A stretch of 64,000 nt of DNA from Frankineae bacterium MT45. Lineage in GTDB: Bacteria; Actinomycetota; Actinomycetes; Mycobacteriales; Jatrophihabitantaceae. The DNA is taken from assembly GCA_900100325.1 (NCBI GenBank), contig LT629697.1:434001-498000 (forward strand), in the 5' to 3' direction. The position numbers and the translations under genes were made by a program. The first letter of the stretch is position 1. Every line of letters begins with the position of its first letter. This document shows positions 8,882 to 19,956 of the stretch, piece after piece. Below the pieces are notes generated by a model. That model was not told the DNA's origin. It worked only from the letters and a program-made list of their open reading frames with translations, and did not search any database.

Positions 8882-10435
8882 GTGGAGGACGAAAGCACCA
8901 ACGACCTCGGGGAAGTCTGGGCGCGGGCCATCACTCGTTTCGACGAGGGGTCGGTGCGTCCACACCACCGGGCCTGGCTCGGACTGACTTATCCGATCGG
9001 CCTGGTGGAAGACACCGCCCTGCTGGCTGCTCCCAACGAATTCGCCAAGGACTACCTGGAGAACCGGCTCCGACCGCTCATCGTCACTGCTCTGAGCGAC
9101 GAGCTCGGCCGGGAGATCCGGGTCGCGGTCACCGTCCAGTCCCGCGAGGAGATCGCCGAGTACACCGGCAGCCCGCTGGCCGATGTGGACCGCACCTTCC
9201 GTGGTGAGGTGAGTGACACGTTCGGTGACGCCTTCACCGACTCGCCGTACGTCCTCGGTGATCCAGGCAACGACGGCACCGACCCCGACTCGCTCAACGA
9301 TCTCCTGGAGCCCGAGCCCCGCTTCGATGAATGGACCCCACGGCTGGCCACGCCGTCGGCGGTCGATCGTCTCGACCTGCCGAGCCTCGACCGGGACGCG
9401 CATCTGAATCCGAAGTACACCTTCGGCACATTCGTCATCGGCTCCAGCAACCGCTTCACCCACGCGGCGGCCGTCGCGGTGGCCGAGGCGCCGGCCAAGG
9501 CCTACAACCCGCTCTTCATCTACGGCGAATCCGGACTGGGCAAGACCCACCTCCTGCACGCCATCGGCCACTACGCGCAGCGACTTTTCCCCGGCATGAA
9601 GGTGCGGTACGTCAGCAGCGAAGAGTTCACCAACGACTTCATCAACTCGCTGCGAGACGACAAGATGCAGGCCTTCCAGGCCCGCTACCGCAAGGTCGAC
9701 GTGCTCCTGATCGACGACATCCAGTTCTTGGAGCGGGCCGAGCGGACGCAGGAGGAGTTCTTCCACACCTTCAATACGCTGCATAACGCCAACAAGCAGA
9801 TCGTGATCAGCTCCGACCGCCCGCCGCGTCAGCTCTCCACGCTGGAAGACCGGCTGCGGACCCGCTTCGAATGGGGCCTCATCACCGACGTCCAGGCCCC
9901 CGACCTGGAGACCCGCATCGCGATTCTCCGCAAGAAGGCGGCCCAGGACGGGCAGAACCCACCGCCGGACGTGCTCGAGTACATCGCCACCCGGATCCAG
10001 TCCAACATCCGTGAGCTCGAGGGTGCACTGATCCGCGTCACTGCGTTCGCCAGCCTCAACAAGCAGGACGTCGAACTGCAGTTGGCCGAGATCGTCCTCA
10101 AGGACCTGGTCAGTGAGTCGGATACCCCTGAGGTGACGGCCGCGGTGATCATGGCCGTTATCGCCGAGTACTTCTCGGTCTCGCTCGATGACCTCACCGG
10201 TAGTTCCCGTAGCCGGATGCTGGTGCAGGCCCGTCAGATCGCCATGTACCTCTGCCGCGAACTCACCGCGCTCTCGCTGCCGAAGATCGGCCAGACGTTC
10301 GGTGGACGCGACCACACGACGGTCATGCACGCCGATCGCAAGATTCGCAAGCTGATGGCCGAGCGGATGAGCGTCTACAACCAGATCACCGAACTCACCA
10401 GCCGCATCAAGGCTCGAGCCCGGTCGCGCACATGA
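8882..10435 (+). CDS. dnaA: Chromosomal replication initiator DnaA
   Basis: Initiator ATPase, 517 residues. Domain I (about 1-85) includes [10 protein letters not shown] and [20 protein letters not shown]. Domain II is an acidic linker. Domain III is the AAA+ core with Walker [10 protein letters not shown], Walker [12 protein letters not shown] and sensor [10 protein letters not shown]. Domain IV is the DnaA-box-binding HTH with the signature [11 protein letters not shown]. The GTG at 8882 agrees with the family start. It is followed by an origin-like spacer and then dnaN. Confidence 0.98.
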   Translation: MEDESTNDLGEVWARAITRFDEGSVRPHHRAWLGLTYPIGLVEDTALLAAPNEFAKDYLENRLRPLIVTALSDELGREIRVAVTVQSREEIAEYTGSPLADVDRTFRGEVSDTFGDAFTDSPYVLGDPGNDGTDPDSLNDLLEPEPRFDEWTPRLATPSAVDRLDLPSLDRDAHLNPKYTFGTFVIGSSNRFTHAAAVAVAEAPAKAYNPLFIYGESGLGKTHLLHAIGHYAQRLFPGMKVRYVSSEEFTNDFINSLRDDKMQAFQARYRKVDVLLIDDIQFLERAERTQEEFFHTFNTLHNANKQIVISSDRPPRQLSTLEDRLRTRFEWGLITDVQAPDLETRIAILRKKAAQDGQNPPPDVLEYIATRIQSNIRELEGALIRVTAFASLNKQDVELQLAEIVLKDLVSESDTPEVTAAVIMAVIAEYFSVSLDDLTGSSRSRMLVQARQIAMYLCRELTALSLPKIGQTFGGRDHTTVMHADRKIRKLMAERMSVYNQITELTSRIKARARSRT

Positions 10436-10793
10436 CCGCGATCAGCTCATCGATTAGTGACTGCTCGACGTCGCCGAAGGGTTCGCACGCGGGTCTTAAT
10501 TTGGTTGTCCCCAATGTGGAACATCTTGTGGACAGTTGGGGACTCCATGTTGACGACATCGTGCGTTCATCGCTTGTCCACCGCAAGGTTGTCGTTAGCC
10601 AACCACTTCTCCCCGCCGCCTCCACAGGGTCGGAGGCGAGAAACCCCTTGGTTCTACAGCGAATCTGCGTGTTATCCCCACCGTCCACAGATGCGATGTA
10701 GTACGACGATAGATTTCTTTAAGAAGAGATGAACTACAACATCAACAAGCAGGCCCCAACTGGGGACGACACCACGAATGTTCTGGAGGACAT
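10436..10793. other. oriC: Chromosomal origin oriC (dnaA-dnaN spacer)
   Basis: A 358-bp non-coding spacer at the usual actinobacterial oriC position. DnaA-box-like sites are TTGTCCCCA 10505-10513, TGTGGACAG 10527-10535 (reverse CTGTCCACA), TTGTCCACC 10574-10582, TTATCCCCA 10672-10680 and CCGTCCACA 10681-10689. An A+T-richer stretch at about 10703-10740 could be the unwinding element. A good ribosome-binding site (GGAGG) precedes dnaN. Confidence 0.85.
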
Positions 10794-11927
10794 ATGAAGT
10801 TCCGGGTCGAACGCGATGCGCTCGCCGAGGCCGTTGCCTGGGCTGCCCGGAGCTTGGCGACACGGCCGACGATTCCCGTGCTCGCCGGACTGCTCCTGCA
10901 CGTCGACGGCACGACGCTCTCGGTCTCCGGATTCGATCTCGAGGCATCCACCCAGGTCGATGTCGAGATCTCCGGCGGCGTCGATGGCACCGCACTGGTC
11001 TCCGGCCGGCTCCTGGCCGAGATCAGCAAGGCGCTTCCACCGCACCCCGTTGACGTAACTGTCGACGGAGCGCGGCTGAACATTAGCTGCGGGGCCGCCA
11101 AATTCAGCCTGCCGACGATGCCGGTCGAGGACTACCCGAAACTCCCGTCGATGCCGACCACTGCCGGCACGGTCTCCAGTGCCGCCTTCGCCACCGCCGT
11201 CGCCCAGGTCGCGATCGCCGCCGGCCGCGACGACACCCTGCCGATGCTCACCGGGGTACGCCTGGAGATCGACGGCACGCGCCTGACGCTGGCCGCCACC
11301 GACCGCTACCGCTTGGCCGTCCGTGAACTCGACTGGACGCCGAGCGACCCGAACGCTGAGCCGATTCAGGTGCTCGTCCCGGCCCGGGCGCTGGCCGATG
11401 CGGCCCGCAGCCTCAGCCACGGAGACGAGATGACAGTCGCCCTCTCCTCGACCGGCGTCGGTGAGGGAATCATCGGCTTCGCCGGCCCCGGGCGCCGGGC
11501 CACCACCCGACTGCTGGACGCGCAGTTCCCGCCGTACCGGACCCTGCTCCCGTCAGACTGGTCGTCGACGGCCGAGGTGGTCGTCTCCCCCCTCGTCGAG
11601 GCGGTGAAGCGGGTCGCCCTGGTCGCGGACCGTGGCACCCCGGTTCGGTTGGAGTTCGGCGACGGCGCCGTCGGCCTCAGCGCCAGCGGCGAGAACGAGA
11701 GCCAGGCCGAGGAGCAGCTCGAGGTCGGCTACGACGGCGAGTCCATCACCACCGCGTTCAACCCGCAGTTCCTCCTTGACGGGCTGGGCGCGCTCGACAC
11801 CTCGTCGGCACGGCTGCTCTTCACCTCGGCCAACAAGCCGGTGGTGTTGCGCCCGACGCTGGAGTCCTCCGATGGCGCGGCTCAGGAGTACACGTACCTG
11901 ATCATGCCGGTGCGGCTACCCGGATGA
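10794..11927 (+). CDS. dnaN: DNA polymerase III sliding clamp (beta subunit)
   Basis: Ring-shaped processivity clamp, 377 residues, made of three similar domains. It tethers the polymerase and repair proteins to DNA. The N-terminus MKFRVERDALAEAVAWAAR and segments such as FATAVAQVAIAAGRDDTLPMLTGV, ATDRYRLAVREL and the C-terminal TYLIMPVRLPG (end of the hydrophobic partner-binding cleft) are family hallmarks. ATG at 10794 follows GGAGGACAT. Next is recF, 40 bp on, with no gnd gene between them. Confidence 0.97.
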   Translation: MKFRVERDALAEAVAWAARSLATRPTIPVLAGLLLHVDGTTLSVSGFDLEASTQVDVEISGGVDGTALVSGRLLAEISKALPPHPVDVTVDGARLNISCGAAKFSLPTMPVEDYPKLPSMPTTAGTVSSAAFATAVAQVAIAAGRDDTLPMLTGVRLEIDGTRLTLAATDRYRLAVRELDWTPSDPNAEPIQVLVPARALADAARSLSHGDEMTVALSSTGVGEGIIGFAGPGRRATTRLLDAQFPPYRTLLPSDWSSTAEVVVSPLVEAVKRVALVADRGTPVRLEFGDGAVGLSASGENESQAEEQLEVGYDGESITTAFNPQFLLDGLGALDTSSARLLFTSANKPVVLRPTLESSDGAAQEYTYLIMPVRLPG

Positions 11928-11967
11928 GCGCTTGCGCGAAGAACAGTGACCGGATGAGTGCAGCCCC

Positions 11968-13098
11968 GTGTACGTCCGGCATCTGACGGTCGCTGATTTT
12001 CGTAGCTGGACCAGCGCCGACCTGGCGCTGGAGCCGGGAACCAGCGTGCTCGTCGGCTCGAACGGTCAGGGCAAGACGAACCTCGTCGAGGCCATCGGCT
12101 ACCTCTCCACGCTGAGCAGCCACCGGGTCTCCGCCGACTCGGCGCTGATCCGCTTCGGCGCCGAGCGGGCGGTGGCCCGCGCCGCTGTCGTCTCAGAGGG
12201 ACGGGAGCTGCGACTGGAGGTCGAGCTCACCGCCGGCCGGGCCAACAAGGCGCGGCTGAACGGCTCACCGATCCCACGGCCGCGAGAACTCCTCGGGTTG
12301 CTGCGTACCGTGCTCTTCGCGCCCGAGGATCTCTCGGTGGTCCGGGGCGATCCGGGCGAGCGCCGCCGCTTCATCGACGACCTGCTGGTGCAGCGCAGTC
12401 CGCGCTTCGCCGCGGTGCGGGCCGACTACGAGCGGGTCCTGAAGCAGCGGGCGGCACTGCTGAAGTCAGCCGGAGCGGCCCGCCGCAGTGGGCGCACCGG
12501 TGATCTCTCGACCCTCGACGTCTGGGACGCGCATCTGGCCACCCACGGGTCACAGCTCATCGCCGCCCGGCTCAGCCTCCTCGATGCGCTGGCCCCGGAG
12601 GTGCTGACCAGCTACGCCTCGGTGGCCCGGGCCAGCGAGCCGCTGACGATGACCTATGTCCACTCGGTGGGGACGCTTGACCCGGCCGAACGCGACTCCG
12701 GGGTGATCGAGGCGGCGCTTCAGGGTGAACTGGTTCGGGTGCGCGCCCAGGAGTTGGAGCGCGGGGTGAACCTCATCGGACCACATCGTGACGATCTCGA
12801 GCTGCGGCTGGGTGCACTGCCGGTGCGGGGCTACGCCAGTCACGGCGAGGGGTGGTCGGCCGCGCTCGCGCTGCGCCTGGGTTCATATGAGTTGCTGCGC
12901 AGCGACGGTGCTGAACCGGTGCTGATCCTGGACGACGTGTTTGCGGAGTTGGATGCGAGTCGCCGGGCGCAACTGGCCTTGGTGGCCGGCAAGGCGGAGC
13001 AGGCGCTCATCACGGCCGCGATGGCCTCGGATGTGCCGGCCGAGCTGCAGGGCGCCCGCTATGACGTCCACGCCGGCGAGGTGCGCCGTGTTATCTAG
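11968..13098 (+). CDS. recF: DNA replication and repair protein RecF
   Basis: SMC-like ATPase, 376 residues, acting with RecO/RecR to load RecA at gaps. Walker A is GSNGQGKTN, the RecF signature lies around [13 protein letters not shown] with [14 protein letters not shown], and Walker B is [20 protein letters not shown] start at 11968 ([14 protein letters not shown]). The dnaN-recF-dciA-gyrB order is standard. Confidence 0.96.
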   Translation: MYVRHLTVADFRSWTSADLALEPGTSVLVGSNGQGKTNLVEAIGYLSTLSSHRVSADSALIRFGAERAVARAAVVSEGRELRLEVELTAGRANKARLNGSPIPRPRELLGLLRTVLFAPEDLSVVRGDPGERRRFIDDLLVQRSPRFAAVRADYERVLKQRAALLKSAGAARRSGRTGDLSTLDVWDAHLATHGSQLIAARLSLLDALAPEVLTSYASVARASEPLTMTYVHSVGTLDPAERDSGVIEAALQGELVRVRAQELERGVNLIGPHRDDLELRLGALPVRGYASHGEGWSAALALRLGSYELLRSDGAEPVLILDDVFAELDASRRAQLALVAGKAEQALITAAMASDVPAELQGARYDVHAGEVRRVI

Positions 13099-13147
13099 CC
13101 GTGTGTCATCTAAGTGTGAAGTACTACTTGAGAGTGTGGCGCCGGTC

Positions 13148-13183
13148 ACCGGGTTTCCCACAATGGGTAGTGGAAAACCGGGT
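13148..13183. promoter_or_regulatory. Stem-loop between recF and dciA
   Basis: Inverted repeat of 14 bp arms, ACCGGGTTTCCCAC and GTGGAAAACCGGGT, with 12 of 14 positions complementary and an 8-nt loop. No T-tract follows, so it is not a standard terminator; it lies 77 bp before the dciA start. A DnaA-box-like TGTGGATGA follows at about 13190. Confidence 0.55.
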
Positions 13184-13259
13184 TGGGCTGTGGATGAAGA
13201 TCGCCATATATCGCAATCAAGTCGTACTAAAGCCCGCGATAACGCTAAAAGGTACATAC

Positions 13260-13904
13260 ATGACTGAATCCGACTTGAATGGTCTGCCTGGCGAACCTCT
13301 AGACGGTGGCTCCTCGGCTCCCCAGAGCGTCCCAGATCCGGAGAATTCAGCCGGAATCGACGCCCAGATCGACGAGCTCCAGGCCAGCGGGCTCACCGGC
13401 GGCGATCTCGCCCGGGCCGCCCTGGAGAGTGCCCGCCGTAGCGCGTCGGCGCTACCTCCTCCGATGAGTCGAGACGCCCGTCGGCGAAGCGCCAACCGCC
13501 AGGCCAACCGCCGCCGCGGCGGCTACTCGGGCAGCGGGCCGGACGAGCGTGATCCCCAGGCCGTCGGTGGAATCCTCTCCAGCCTTTTTGCCACTCGGGG
13601 CTGGGAGCAGCCGCTGGCCGAAGCGCGGGTCTTCGCGGATTGGGAGGGGCTGGTCGGCGCCGAGATCGCGGCCCGCTGCCAGCCGGTCCTGCTACGCGAC
13701 GGAGAACTCAAGATCTCGGCAGAATCCACCGCCTGGGCCACCCAACTGCGCATGATGAGCTCCTCGATTCTGAAGCGGTTGGTGGGTGAGCTCGGTCCGA
13801 CCGTAGTTACCAAGCTGATGATCACCGGGCCGGTGGCGCCGTCCTGGAAGCATGGAGCGTGGTCGGTCCGTGGCCATCGCGGACCGCGTGACACCTACGG
13901 GTGA
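13260..13904 (+). CDS. dciA: DciA-type DUF721 protein, putative replicative helicase loader
   Basis: A 214-residue protein. The C-terminal ~110 residues form the DUF721 domain (GGILSSLFATRGWEQPLAEARVF, WEGLVGAEIAARCQPV, LKISAESTAWATQLRMM), related to DciA, which recruits or loads DnaB helicase in bacteria lacking DnaC. The N-terminal ~100 residues are charged and disordered, with a basic RRSANRQANRRRG stretch, as in actinobacterial members. ATG at 13260 is chosen because the frame upstream has no family similarity. It sits between recF and gyrB, the usual place. Confidence 0.85.
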   Translation: MTESDLNGLPGEPLDGGSSAPQSVPDPENSAGIDAQIDELQASGLTGGDLARAALESARRSASALPPPMSRDARRRSANRQANRRRGGYSGSGPDERDPQAVGGILSSLFATRGWEQPLAEARVFADWEGLVGAEIAARCQPVLLRDGELKISAESTAWATQLRMMSSSILKRLVGELGPTVVTKLMITGPVAPSWKHGAWSVRGHRGPRDTYG

Positions 13905-14238
13905 GCGCGTCACGGTCGGTGGCACGCGTCATCGGGTCGCTACGGACTCGGCGAGTCGTTCGCGTATCTGCCCGTGGCCCCCGCCCCGCAAAACGCTCAG
14001 AGGGCGGTTTGAGAGCTCACAATCACCAAAAATGTCGTGGCGATGCAGTAAGATGGAGCCCAGAAACGGGTCGATGCCTTTCGCTGGGGCAGCTTGCAAC
14101 TCCTTCTACGTCTACTCAGCGGCTGGCTCGGCCCAGCTTCATGTCAGCAGAGCCTCGTCAGGCGTCCGTGCCCGTCTTCGGCGCGGGCGGTGCTGGTGAG
14201 GCGTGCCCGCAGGCCGTCACGCAGAGAGTGGGAAATAC
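13905..14238. promoter_or_regulatory. Intergenic region upstream of gyrB
   Basis: Non-coding stretch of 334 bp between dciA and gyrB. A TAAGAT hexamer at about 14050 could be a -10 element for gyrBA, but no convincing -35 lies at the right distance. Short open frames crossing it have no recognisable products. Supercoiling-sensitive gyrase promoters are typical here; the sequence alone does not prove one. Confidence 0.4.
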
Positions 14239-16218
14239 GTGAGCAATGCCAAGGACGACAAGCCGAGCTACTCCGGTAGCTCCATCCAGGTCCTCGAGGG
14301 TCTGGAGGCCGTTCGTAAGCGTCCCGGTATGTACATCGGCTCGACCTCGGAGCGGGGTCTGCACCACCTGGTGTGGGAGGTTGTCGACAACTCGGTCGAT
14401 GAGGCCCTGGCCGGCTACGCCGATCACATCGAAGTCACGCTGCTGGCCGACGGCGGCGTCAAGGTCGTCGACAACGGCCGCGGTATGCCGGTCGACATGC
14501 ACCCCACGCAGAAGAAGCCGACCGTAGAGGTCATCCTCACCATCCTGCACGCCGGCGGAAAGTTCGACGGCGAGTCCTACGCTGTCTCCGGTGGTCTGCA
14601 CGGCGTCGGCATCTCGGTCGTCAACGCGCTCTCCTCCCGACTCGAGGTTGAGATCGAGCGCGACGGCTACCAGTGGTCCCAGCCCTATGTAAACCAGAAG
14701 CCGGCTGAGCCGCTGAAGCGCGGCGAGAAGTCGAACAAGACCGGCACCACCGTCACCTTCTGGGCCGACGGCGACATCTTCGAGACGCTGACCTACTCCT
14801 TCGAGACGATCAGCCGCCGCCTGCAGGAGATGGCCTTCCTGAACAAGGGGCTCACCATCGTGCTGCGTGACGAGCGGGCGAACAAGGTCAGCCTCGACGA
14901 CGCCGACACCACCGAAGAGAAGGCGGTCGAGGTCGTCTACTCCTATCCCGGTGGCATCGCCGACTTCGTCAAGCACCTCAACGGCAGCAAGACCCCGATC
15001 CACAAGACGGTGATCAGCTTCAGCGACGAGGACAAGGAGCAGCACCTCTCGGTCGACATCGCCATGCAGTGGAACGAGTCCTACTCCGAGAGCGTCTACA
15101 CCTTCGCCAACACCATCAACACACATGAGGGCGGCACCCACGAAGAGGGGTTCCGGGCCGCGCTCACCACCGTCGTCAACAAGTGGGCCACCGAGAAGAA
15201 GATCTTCAAGCCGAACGAAGACAAGCTCACCGGTGACGACATCCGTGAGGGCCTGGCCGCGATCGTCTCGATCAAGTTGGGCGACCCGCAGTTTGAGGGG
15301 CAGACCAAGACCAAGCTCGGAAACTCGAACGCGAAGTCCTTCGTGCAGAAGGTCTGCAACGAGTGGATCGCCGACTGGTTCGAGCGCAACCCGTCCGAGG
15401 GACGCCAGATCATCCTGAAGGCATCGCAGGCCGCGCGGGCTCGCAAGGCCGCCCAGCAGGCCCGCAAGCTGGCCCGCAAGAACGCCCTCGACACGATGGG
15501 TATGCCGGGGAAGCTCAGCGACTGCCGCTCCACCGACCCTCGCGAGAGCGAGCTCTACATCGTTGAGGGTGACTCGGCCGGCGGCTCAGCCAAGTCCTGC
15601 CGCGACTCGATGTTCCAGGCGATCCTGCCGATCCGCGGCAAGATCATCAACGTCGAGAAGGCTCGCATCGACCGAGTCTTGAAGAACACCGAAGTGCAGG
15701 CGCTGATCACCGCGCTCGGCACGGGTATTCACGACGACTTCGACGTCACCAAGCTGCGCTATCACAAGCTGGTGCTGATGGCCGATGCCGACGTCGACGG
15801 CCAGCACATCACCACGCTGCTGCTCACCCTGCTCTTCCGCTTCATGCGCCCACTCATCGAAGCCGGCCACGTCTACCTGGCCCAGCCGCCGCTGTACAAG
15901 ATCAAGTGGAGCAAGGGCGAACCCGGCTACGCGTACTCCGACCGTGAACGAGACGGTCTGGTCAAGGTCGGTCAGGAGGCTGGACGCCGCCTGCCGAAGG
16001 AGGACGCCATCGCTCGGTACAAGGGTCTGGGCGAGATGAACTCCAAGGAATTGTGGGAGACCACGATGGATCCGGCCCACCGAATCCTGCGTCTGGTCAC
16101 CCTCGACGACGCGGCCACCGCGGACGAACTCTTCAGCGTGCTGATGGGTGAGGACGTCGAGGCGCGCCGGTCGTTCATCGTCCGTAACGCCCGCGACGTG
16201 CGTTTCCTCGATATTTAA
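14239..16218 (+). CDS. gyrB: DNA gyrase subunit B
   Basis: ATPase subunit of gyrase, 659 residues from GTG 14239 ([11 protein letters not shown]). GHKL ATP-binding motifs are [19 protein letters not shown] and [14 protein letters not shown]. The transducer domain follows. The TOPRIM metal-binding acids are in [10 protein letters not shown] and [10 protein letters not shown]. The C-terminal [20 protein letters not shown] contacts GyrA. The frame is open from 14203, but the GTG at 14239 fits relatives. It precedes gyrA by 70 bp. Confidence 0.97.
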   Translation: MSNAKDDKPSYSGSSIQVLEGLEAVRKRPGMYIGSTSERGLHHLVWEVVDNSVDEALAGYADHIEVTLLADGGVKVVDNGRGMPVDMHPTQKKPTVEVILTILHAGGKFDGESYAVSGGLHGVGISVVNALSSRLEVEIERDGYQWSQPYVNQKPAEPLKRGEKSNKTGTTVTFWADGDIFETLTYSFETISRRLQEMAFLNKGLTIVLRDERANKVSLDDADTTEEKAVEVVYSYPGGIADFVKHLNGSKTPIHKTVISFSDEDKEQHLSVDIAMQWNESYSESVYTFANTINTHEGGTHEEGFRAALTTVVNKWATEKKIFKPNEDKLTGDDIREGLAAIVSIKLGDPQFEGQTKTKLGNSNAKSFVQKVCNEWIADWFERNPSEGRQIILKASQAARARKAAQQARKLARKNALDTMGMPGKLSDCRSTDPRESELYIVEGDSAGGSAKSCRDSMFQAILPIRGKIINVEKARIDRVLKNTEVQALITALGTGIHDDFDVTKLRYHKLVLMADADVDGQHITTLLLTLLFRFMRPLIEAGHVYLAQPPLYKIKWSKGEPGYAYSDRERDGLVKVGQEAGRRLPKEDAIARYKGLGEMNSKELWETTMDPAHRILRLVTLDDAATADELFSVLMGEDVEARRSFIVRNARDVRFLDI

Positions 16219-16288
16219 AGGGCATTCTGTAAGCACGCCCCGCGCCCCCGCCGCAGCACAGCATTGACCAAGAAAGGCATGACCTCAG

Positions 16289-18841
16289 GTGACTGACACC
16301 ATCGACGGCCCCCCGACAGGCGCTTCAGGCGACGGACCGGACGGGCCGGATCTGCCGGGCTCGGGAACCATCGCCGCGGACGACGGCGGCCACGACCGCA
16401 TCGAGCCGGTCGACATCCAGACCGAGATGCAGCGCAGCTACATCGACTACGCGATGTCAGTCATCGTCGGACGCGCACTGCCGGACGTCCGTGACGGCCT
16501 CAAGCCGGTGCACCGCAAGATCCTGTACGGCATGTACGACTCGGGCTTCCGTCCGGATCGTAACTACGTGAAGTGCGGCCGGGTCGTCGGCGACGTGATG
16601 GGCAACTACCACCCGCACGGTGACACCGCCCTCTACGACGCCCTGGTCCGGATGGCGCAGACCTGGTCGCTGCGCTACACGATGATCGACCCGCAGGGAA
16701 ACTTCGGATCACCGGGTAATGACCCGGCCGCCGCGTATCGCTACACGGAGTGCCGGCTCAAGCCGCTGGCCATGGAGATGCTGCGCGACATCGACAAGGA
16801 CACCGTCGATTTCATCCCCAACTACGCGGGAAACACGACTGAACCGGTCATCCTCCCAGCCCGCATCCCCAACCTGCTGGTCAACGGCAGTGAGGGCATC
16901 GCCGTCGGTATGGCCACCCGCATCCCGCCTCACAACCTGCGCGAGGTCGCCGCCGGTGTCACCTGGGCGCTCGACAACCCGGACGCGACCAGCGAAGAAC
17001 TGCTGGACGCTCTCATCGCCCGCATCCAGGGACCGGACTTCCCGACCAAGGGCCTCATCGTCGGGCGCACCGGAATCGAGGACGCGTACCGCACCGGGCG
17101 CGGCTCGATCCGGATGCGCGCCGTCGTCGAGATCGAGGAGGACGTCAAGGGACGCACCATCCTGGTCGTCACCGAACTCCCGTACCAGGTGAACCCGGAC
17201 AACCTCGTCGAGTCGATCGCAATGCTCGCAAAAGACGGGAAGATCGCCGGCATCGCCGACATCAACGACGAGTCCAGCGACCGCATCGGCATGCGCATCG
17301 TGGTCACGGTCAAGCGTGACGCGGTGGCCCGCGTGGTGCTGAACAACCTCTTCAAGCACACCCAGCTGCAGACCACCTTCGGCGCGAACATGCTGGCAAT
17401 TGTTGATGGTGTGCCCCGCACGCTGCGCCTCGATCAGTTCGTCAGCCACTACGTCGAGCACCAGATCGAGGTCATCGTCCGGCGTACGCAGTACCTGCTG
17501 CGCAAGGCCGAAGAGCGCATTCATATCCTGCGCGGCTACCTCAAGGCCCTCGACCAGCTCGACGCGGTCATCGCATTGATCCGCGCCTCGGCATCGGCCG
17601 AGGAGGCCCGCGGTGGCCTGATGCAGCTGCTGGACATCGACGAGATCCAGGCCGTCGCCATCCTCGACATGCAGCTGCGCCGGCTGGCCGCGCTGGAGCG
17701 TCAGCGCATCATCGACGAGCACGACGAGATCGCGGCTGAGATCGACGACTACAACGACATCTTGGCCAAGCCGCTGCGGCAGCGGCAGATCGTCCGCGAC
17801 GAGATGAACGAGATCGTCGAGAAGTACGGCGACGAGCGGCGCACCGTGCTGGTGCCCTTCGAAGGCGACGTCTCGATGGAGGACCTCATCGCCGACGAGC
17901 AGGTGGTCATCACGATCACCCGCACCGGCTACGCCAAGCGCACCAAGACCGACCTCTACCGGGCGCAGAAGCGTGGTGGCAAGGGTGTGCAGGGTGCCGC
18001 GCTGAAGACCGACGATCTGGTCGCGCACTTCTTCGTCGCCTCGACCCATGACTGGATCCTCTTCTTCACCAACAAGGGGCGGGTCTATCGGGCGAAGGCG
18101 TACGAGCTGCCGGAGGCCAACCGCAACGCGCGCGGCCAGCACGTCGCCAACCTGCTGGCCTTCCAGCCGGACGAGACGATCGCCGACGTCATCACGATCC
18201 GCAACTACGAAGTGGCGCCGTACCTGGTGCTGGCCACGAAGGCCGGACTGGTCAAGAAGACGAAGCTCACCGACTTCAACTCCAACCGCTCCGGCGGCAT
18301 TGTTGCCGTCAACCTGCGGGAGGACGACGAGCTCATCGACGCCGCGCTCATCTCGGCCGACGACGATCTGCTGCTGGTGAGTCGCAGTGCCATGTCCATC
18401 CGCTTCAAGGCCGACGACGACACGCTGCGCCCGATGGGACGGGCCACCTCCGGCGTCATCGGCATGCGTTTCTCGGGCGAGGACGTGCTGCTAGCGATGG
18501 AAGTTGTGAACAACGACGACGTCGAAATCCTCGTCGCGACCGAGGGTGGATTCGCCAAGCGCACCCCGGTTGCCGAGTACCCGGTTCAAGGTCGTGGCGG
18601 AAAGGGCGTTCTCACAGCGCGTATCGTCTCTACTAGAGGCGGCCTGGTTGGTGCGGCGGCGGTTCGCCCGGACGATGAGATCTATGCGATCACTTCGGAC
18701 GGCGTTGTCATTCGCACCAAGGCAGCTGAGGTACGGCGCGCACAGCGTCAGACGATGGGAGTTCGCCTGATGAATCTCCCGGATGGCGTCAACCTCTTGG
18801 CTGTTGCCCGAAACGCTGATGAGCCGGACGAGCAGGAGTAA
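16289..18841 (+). CDS. gyrA: DNA gyrase subunit A
   Basis: DNA-cleaving subunit of gyrase, 850 residues. The quinolone-resistance region reads [17 protein letters not shown], and the catalytic tyrosine is in [10 protein letters not shown]. The coiled-coil tower (about 400-490) includes [13 protein letters not shown]. The C-terminal beta-pinwheel repeats carry the GyrA box-like QRGGKG (near 570) with [20 protein letters not shown] ~45-residue acidic N-terminal extension precedes the WHD. GTG 16289 is the start; the nearby ATG at 16279 is out of frame. A fragment-like relative of its tower is encoded at 27316. Confidence 0.97.
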   Translation: MTDTIDGPPTGASGDGPDGPDLPGSGTIAADDGGHDRIEPVDIQTEMQRSYIDYAMSVIVGRALPDVRDGLKPVHRKILYGMYDSGFRPDRNYVKCGRVVGDVMGNYHPHGDTALYDALVRMAQTWSLRYTMIDPQGNFGSPGNDPAAAYRYTECRLKPLAMEMLRDIDKDTVDFIPNYAGNTTEPVILPARIPNLLVNGSEGIAVGMATRIPPHNLREVAAGVTWALDNPDATSEELLDALIARIQGPDFPTKGLIVGRTGIEDAYRTGRGSIRMRAVVEIEEDVKGRTILVVTELPYQVNPDNLVESIAMLAKDGKIAGIADINDESSDRIGMRIVVTVKRDAVARVVLNNLFKHTQLQTTFGANMLAIVDGVPRTLRLDQFVSHYVEHQIEVIVRRTQYLLRKAEERIHILRGYLKALDQLDAVIALIRASASAEEARGGLMQLLDIDEIQAVAILDMQLRRLAALERQRIIDEHDEIAAEIDDYNDILAKPLRQRQIVRDEMNEIVEKYGDERRTVLVPFEGDVSMEDLIADEQVVITITRTGYAKRTKTDLYRAQKRGGKGVQGAALKTDDLVAHFFVASTHDWILFFTNKGRVYRAKAYELPEANRNARGQHVANLLAFQPDETIADVITIRNYEVAPYLVLATKAGLVKKTKLTDFNSNRSGGIVAVNLREDDELIDAALISADDDLLLVSRSAMSIRFKADDDTLRPMGRATSGVIGMRFSGEDVLLAMEVVNNDDVEILVATEGGFAKRTPVAEYPVQGRGGKGVLTARIVSTRGGLVGAAAVRPDDEIYAITSDGVVIRTKAAEVRRAQRQTMGVRLMNLPDGVNLLAVARNADEPDEQE

Positions 18842-18844
18842 CGG

Positions 18845-19636
18845 ATGACGCAACCGCCAAGCGGAGCGGCAGGCTACCCGCCTGTCCCAGGCGCGACGGC
18901 TGACGATCTGCACGGGTTGAACATGACGAACGAGGATTTCGGCGAGCCGCGCCTGAGTGGCAAGCCAGTTCGTCCGAACGCGGCGCCGGCGTCAGGGGCA
19001 GCCGCGAAGGCGGCCCCGGCCAAGGCAGCACCGACGCCCAAGGCGGCTCCGGCTCGCCCTGCCGCCACCCCGGCCCGGACGGCCGCGACACCGCTCGCGC
19101 CGTCCCGTCCGGCTACGCCCCCGCCCACCGCGGGCGCAGCAGCGGCCGCGGCGACGACGGTGAACCCGGCGGCTCGTCCGGCTGGCGCCACCGCGGCCCC
19201 GGGCACGCCCGGAGCCCCCGGAACGCCGGGCCCTGCGACCGCCACCCGTCCGGGTGTCCGTGGCTCGGCCCGCAATCGGGGCCCGCGTCGCGCGCGCCTG
19301 CAGTTGCGCCACATCGATCCGTGGACGGTGCTGAAGTTCTCCTGCGTCTGGGCGATCATGTCGTTCTTCGTGTGGCTGATCGCGGTCGCTGTCATCTACG
19401 GCGTGCTGCAGGGGGCCGGGGTCGTCAGCAGCATCAACGACACCGTCACCAAGATCAACGGAACCGGCTCGTCGGCACCGATCACCGCCTGGCGGGTGCT
19501 CGGTGGCGCGGCCGTTATCGGGGTGCTGAACATCATCCTGATGATCGCGCTGGCCACCATCGGATCGGTCGTCTACAACCTCTGCGCCGACCTCGTCGGA
19601 GGCGTCGAAGTGACCCTTTCCGAGCTCGAATCCTGA
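18845..19636 (+). CDS. DUF3566-domain membrane protein
   Basis: A 263-residue protein, three bases after gyrA and surely co-transcribed with it. Residues ~40-145 are an Ala/Pro/Thr-rich disordered region. The conserved C-terminal DUF3566 domain begins at LRHIDPWTVLKFSCVWAIM and has two membrane segments (about 163-187 and 217-240), ending YNLCADLVGGVEVTLSE. The gyrA-DUF3566-tRNA-Ile order is a known actinobacterial arrangement. Its function is not established; topology suggests both ends are cytoplasmic. Confidence 0.9.
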   Translation: MTQPPSGAAGYPPVPGATADDLHGLNMTNEDFGEPRLSGKPVRPNAAPASGAAAKAAPAKAAPTPKAAPARPAATPARTAATPLAPSRPATPPPTAGAAAAAATTVNPAARPAGATAAPGTPGAPGTPGPATATRPGVRGSARNRGPRRARLQLRHIDPWTVLKFSCVWAIMSFFVWLIAVAVIYGVLQGAGVVSSINDTVTKINGTGSSAPITAWRVLGGAAVIGVLNIILMIALATIGSVVYNLCADLVGGVEVTLSELES

Positions 19637-19733
19637 GGTCAGCGTTGAGATCCACGTCTCGTCCGGCGCTGTCGGGTGGGTACCGGTTTGAAGTCAGAGG
19701 CACCTGCCCGGTAGGGTGACTCTTCGCGTCTAC

Positions 19734-19807
19734 GGGCCTGTAGCTCAGTTGGTTAGAGCGCATCCCTGATAAGGATGAGGCCGGAGGTTCAAGTCCTCCC
19801 AGGCCCA
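19734..19807 (+). tRNA. tRNA-Ile (GAT anticodon)
   Basis: Seventy-four-nt cloverleaf: acceptor GGGCCTG/CAGGCCC with discriminator A, D-stem GCTC/GAGC, anticodon arm CATCC-CTGATAA-GGATG with anticodon GAT, variable loop, and T-arm GGAGG-TTCAAGT-CCTCC. CCA is not encoded in full. Confidence 0.97.
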
Positions 19808-19956
19808 CCGTAGAGGTCCCGCTGCTGGCGACGGGACCCCTGGCGCCCCAGCATTGTTGAACCTGAGACGACGGCTAGTTGCAGGCGTCGGGCCGGTCGG
19901 CCTTATGTAAGAGTGTTGAACAGCAATGCTGGCCGCAGAATCGCGAAGGACTGCCT

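Noticed and set aside
8735-10330. Long open frame antisense to dnaA (531 codons)
   Set aside because: It mirrors dnaA codon by codon, has no recognisable domain and reflects third-position GC bias.
13852-14242. Small genes in the dciA-gyrB spacer
   Set aside because: Two overlapping short frames in different phases, neither with a good start signal or recognisable sequence; better read as the gyrB leader.
16709-18142. Antisense frame within gyrA (477 codons)
   Set aside because: Shadow of gyrA with no domain similarity.
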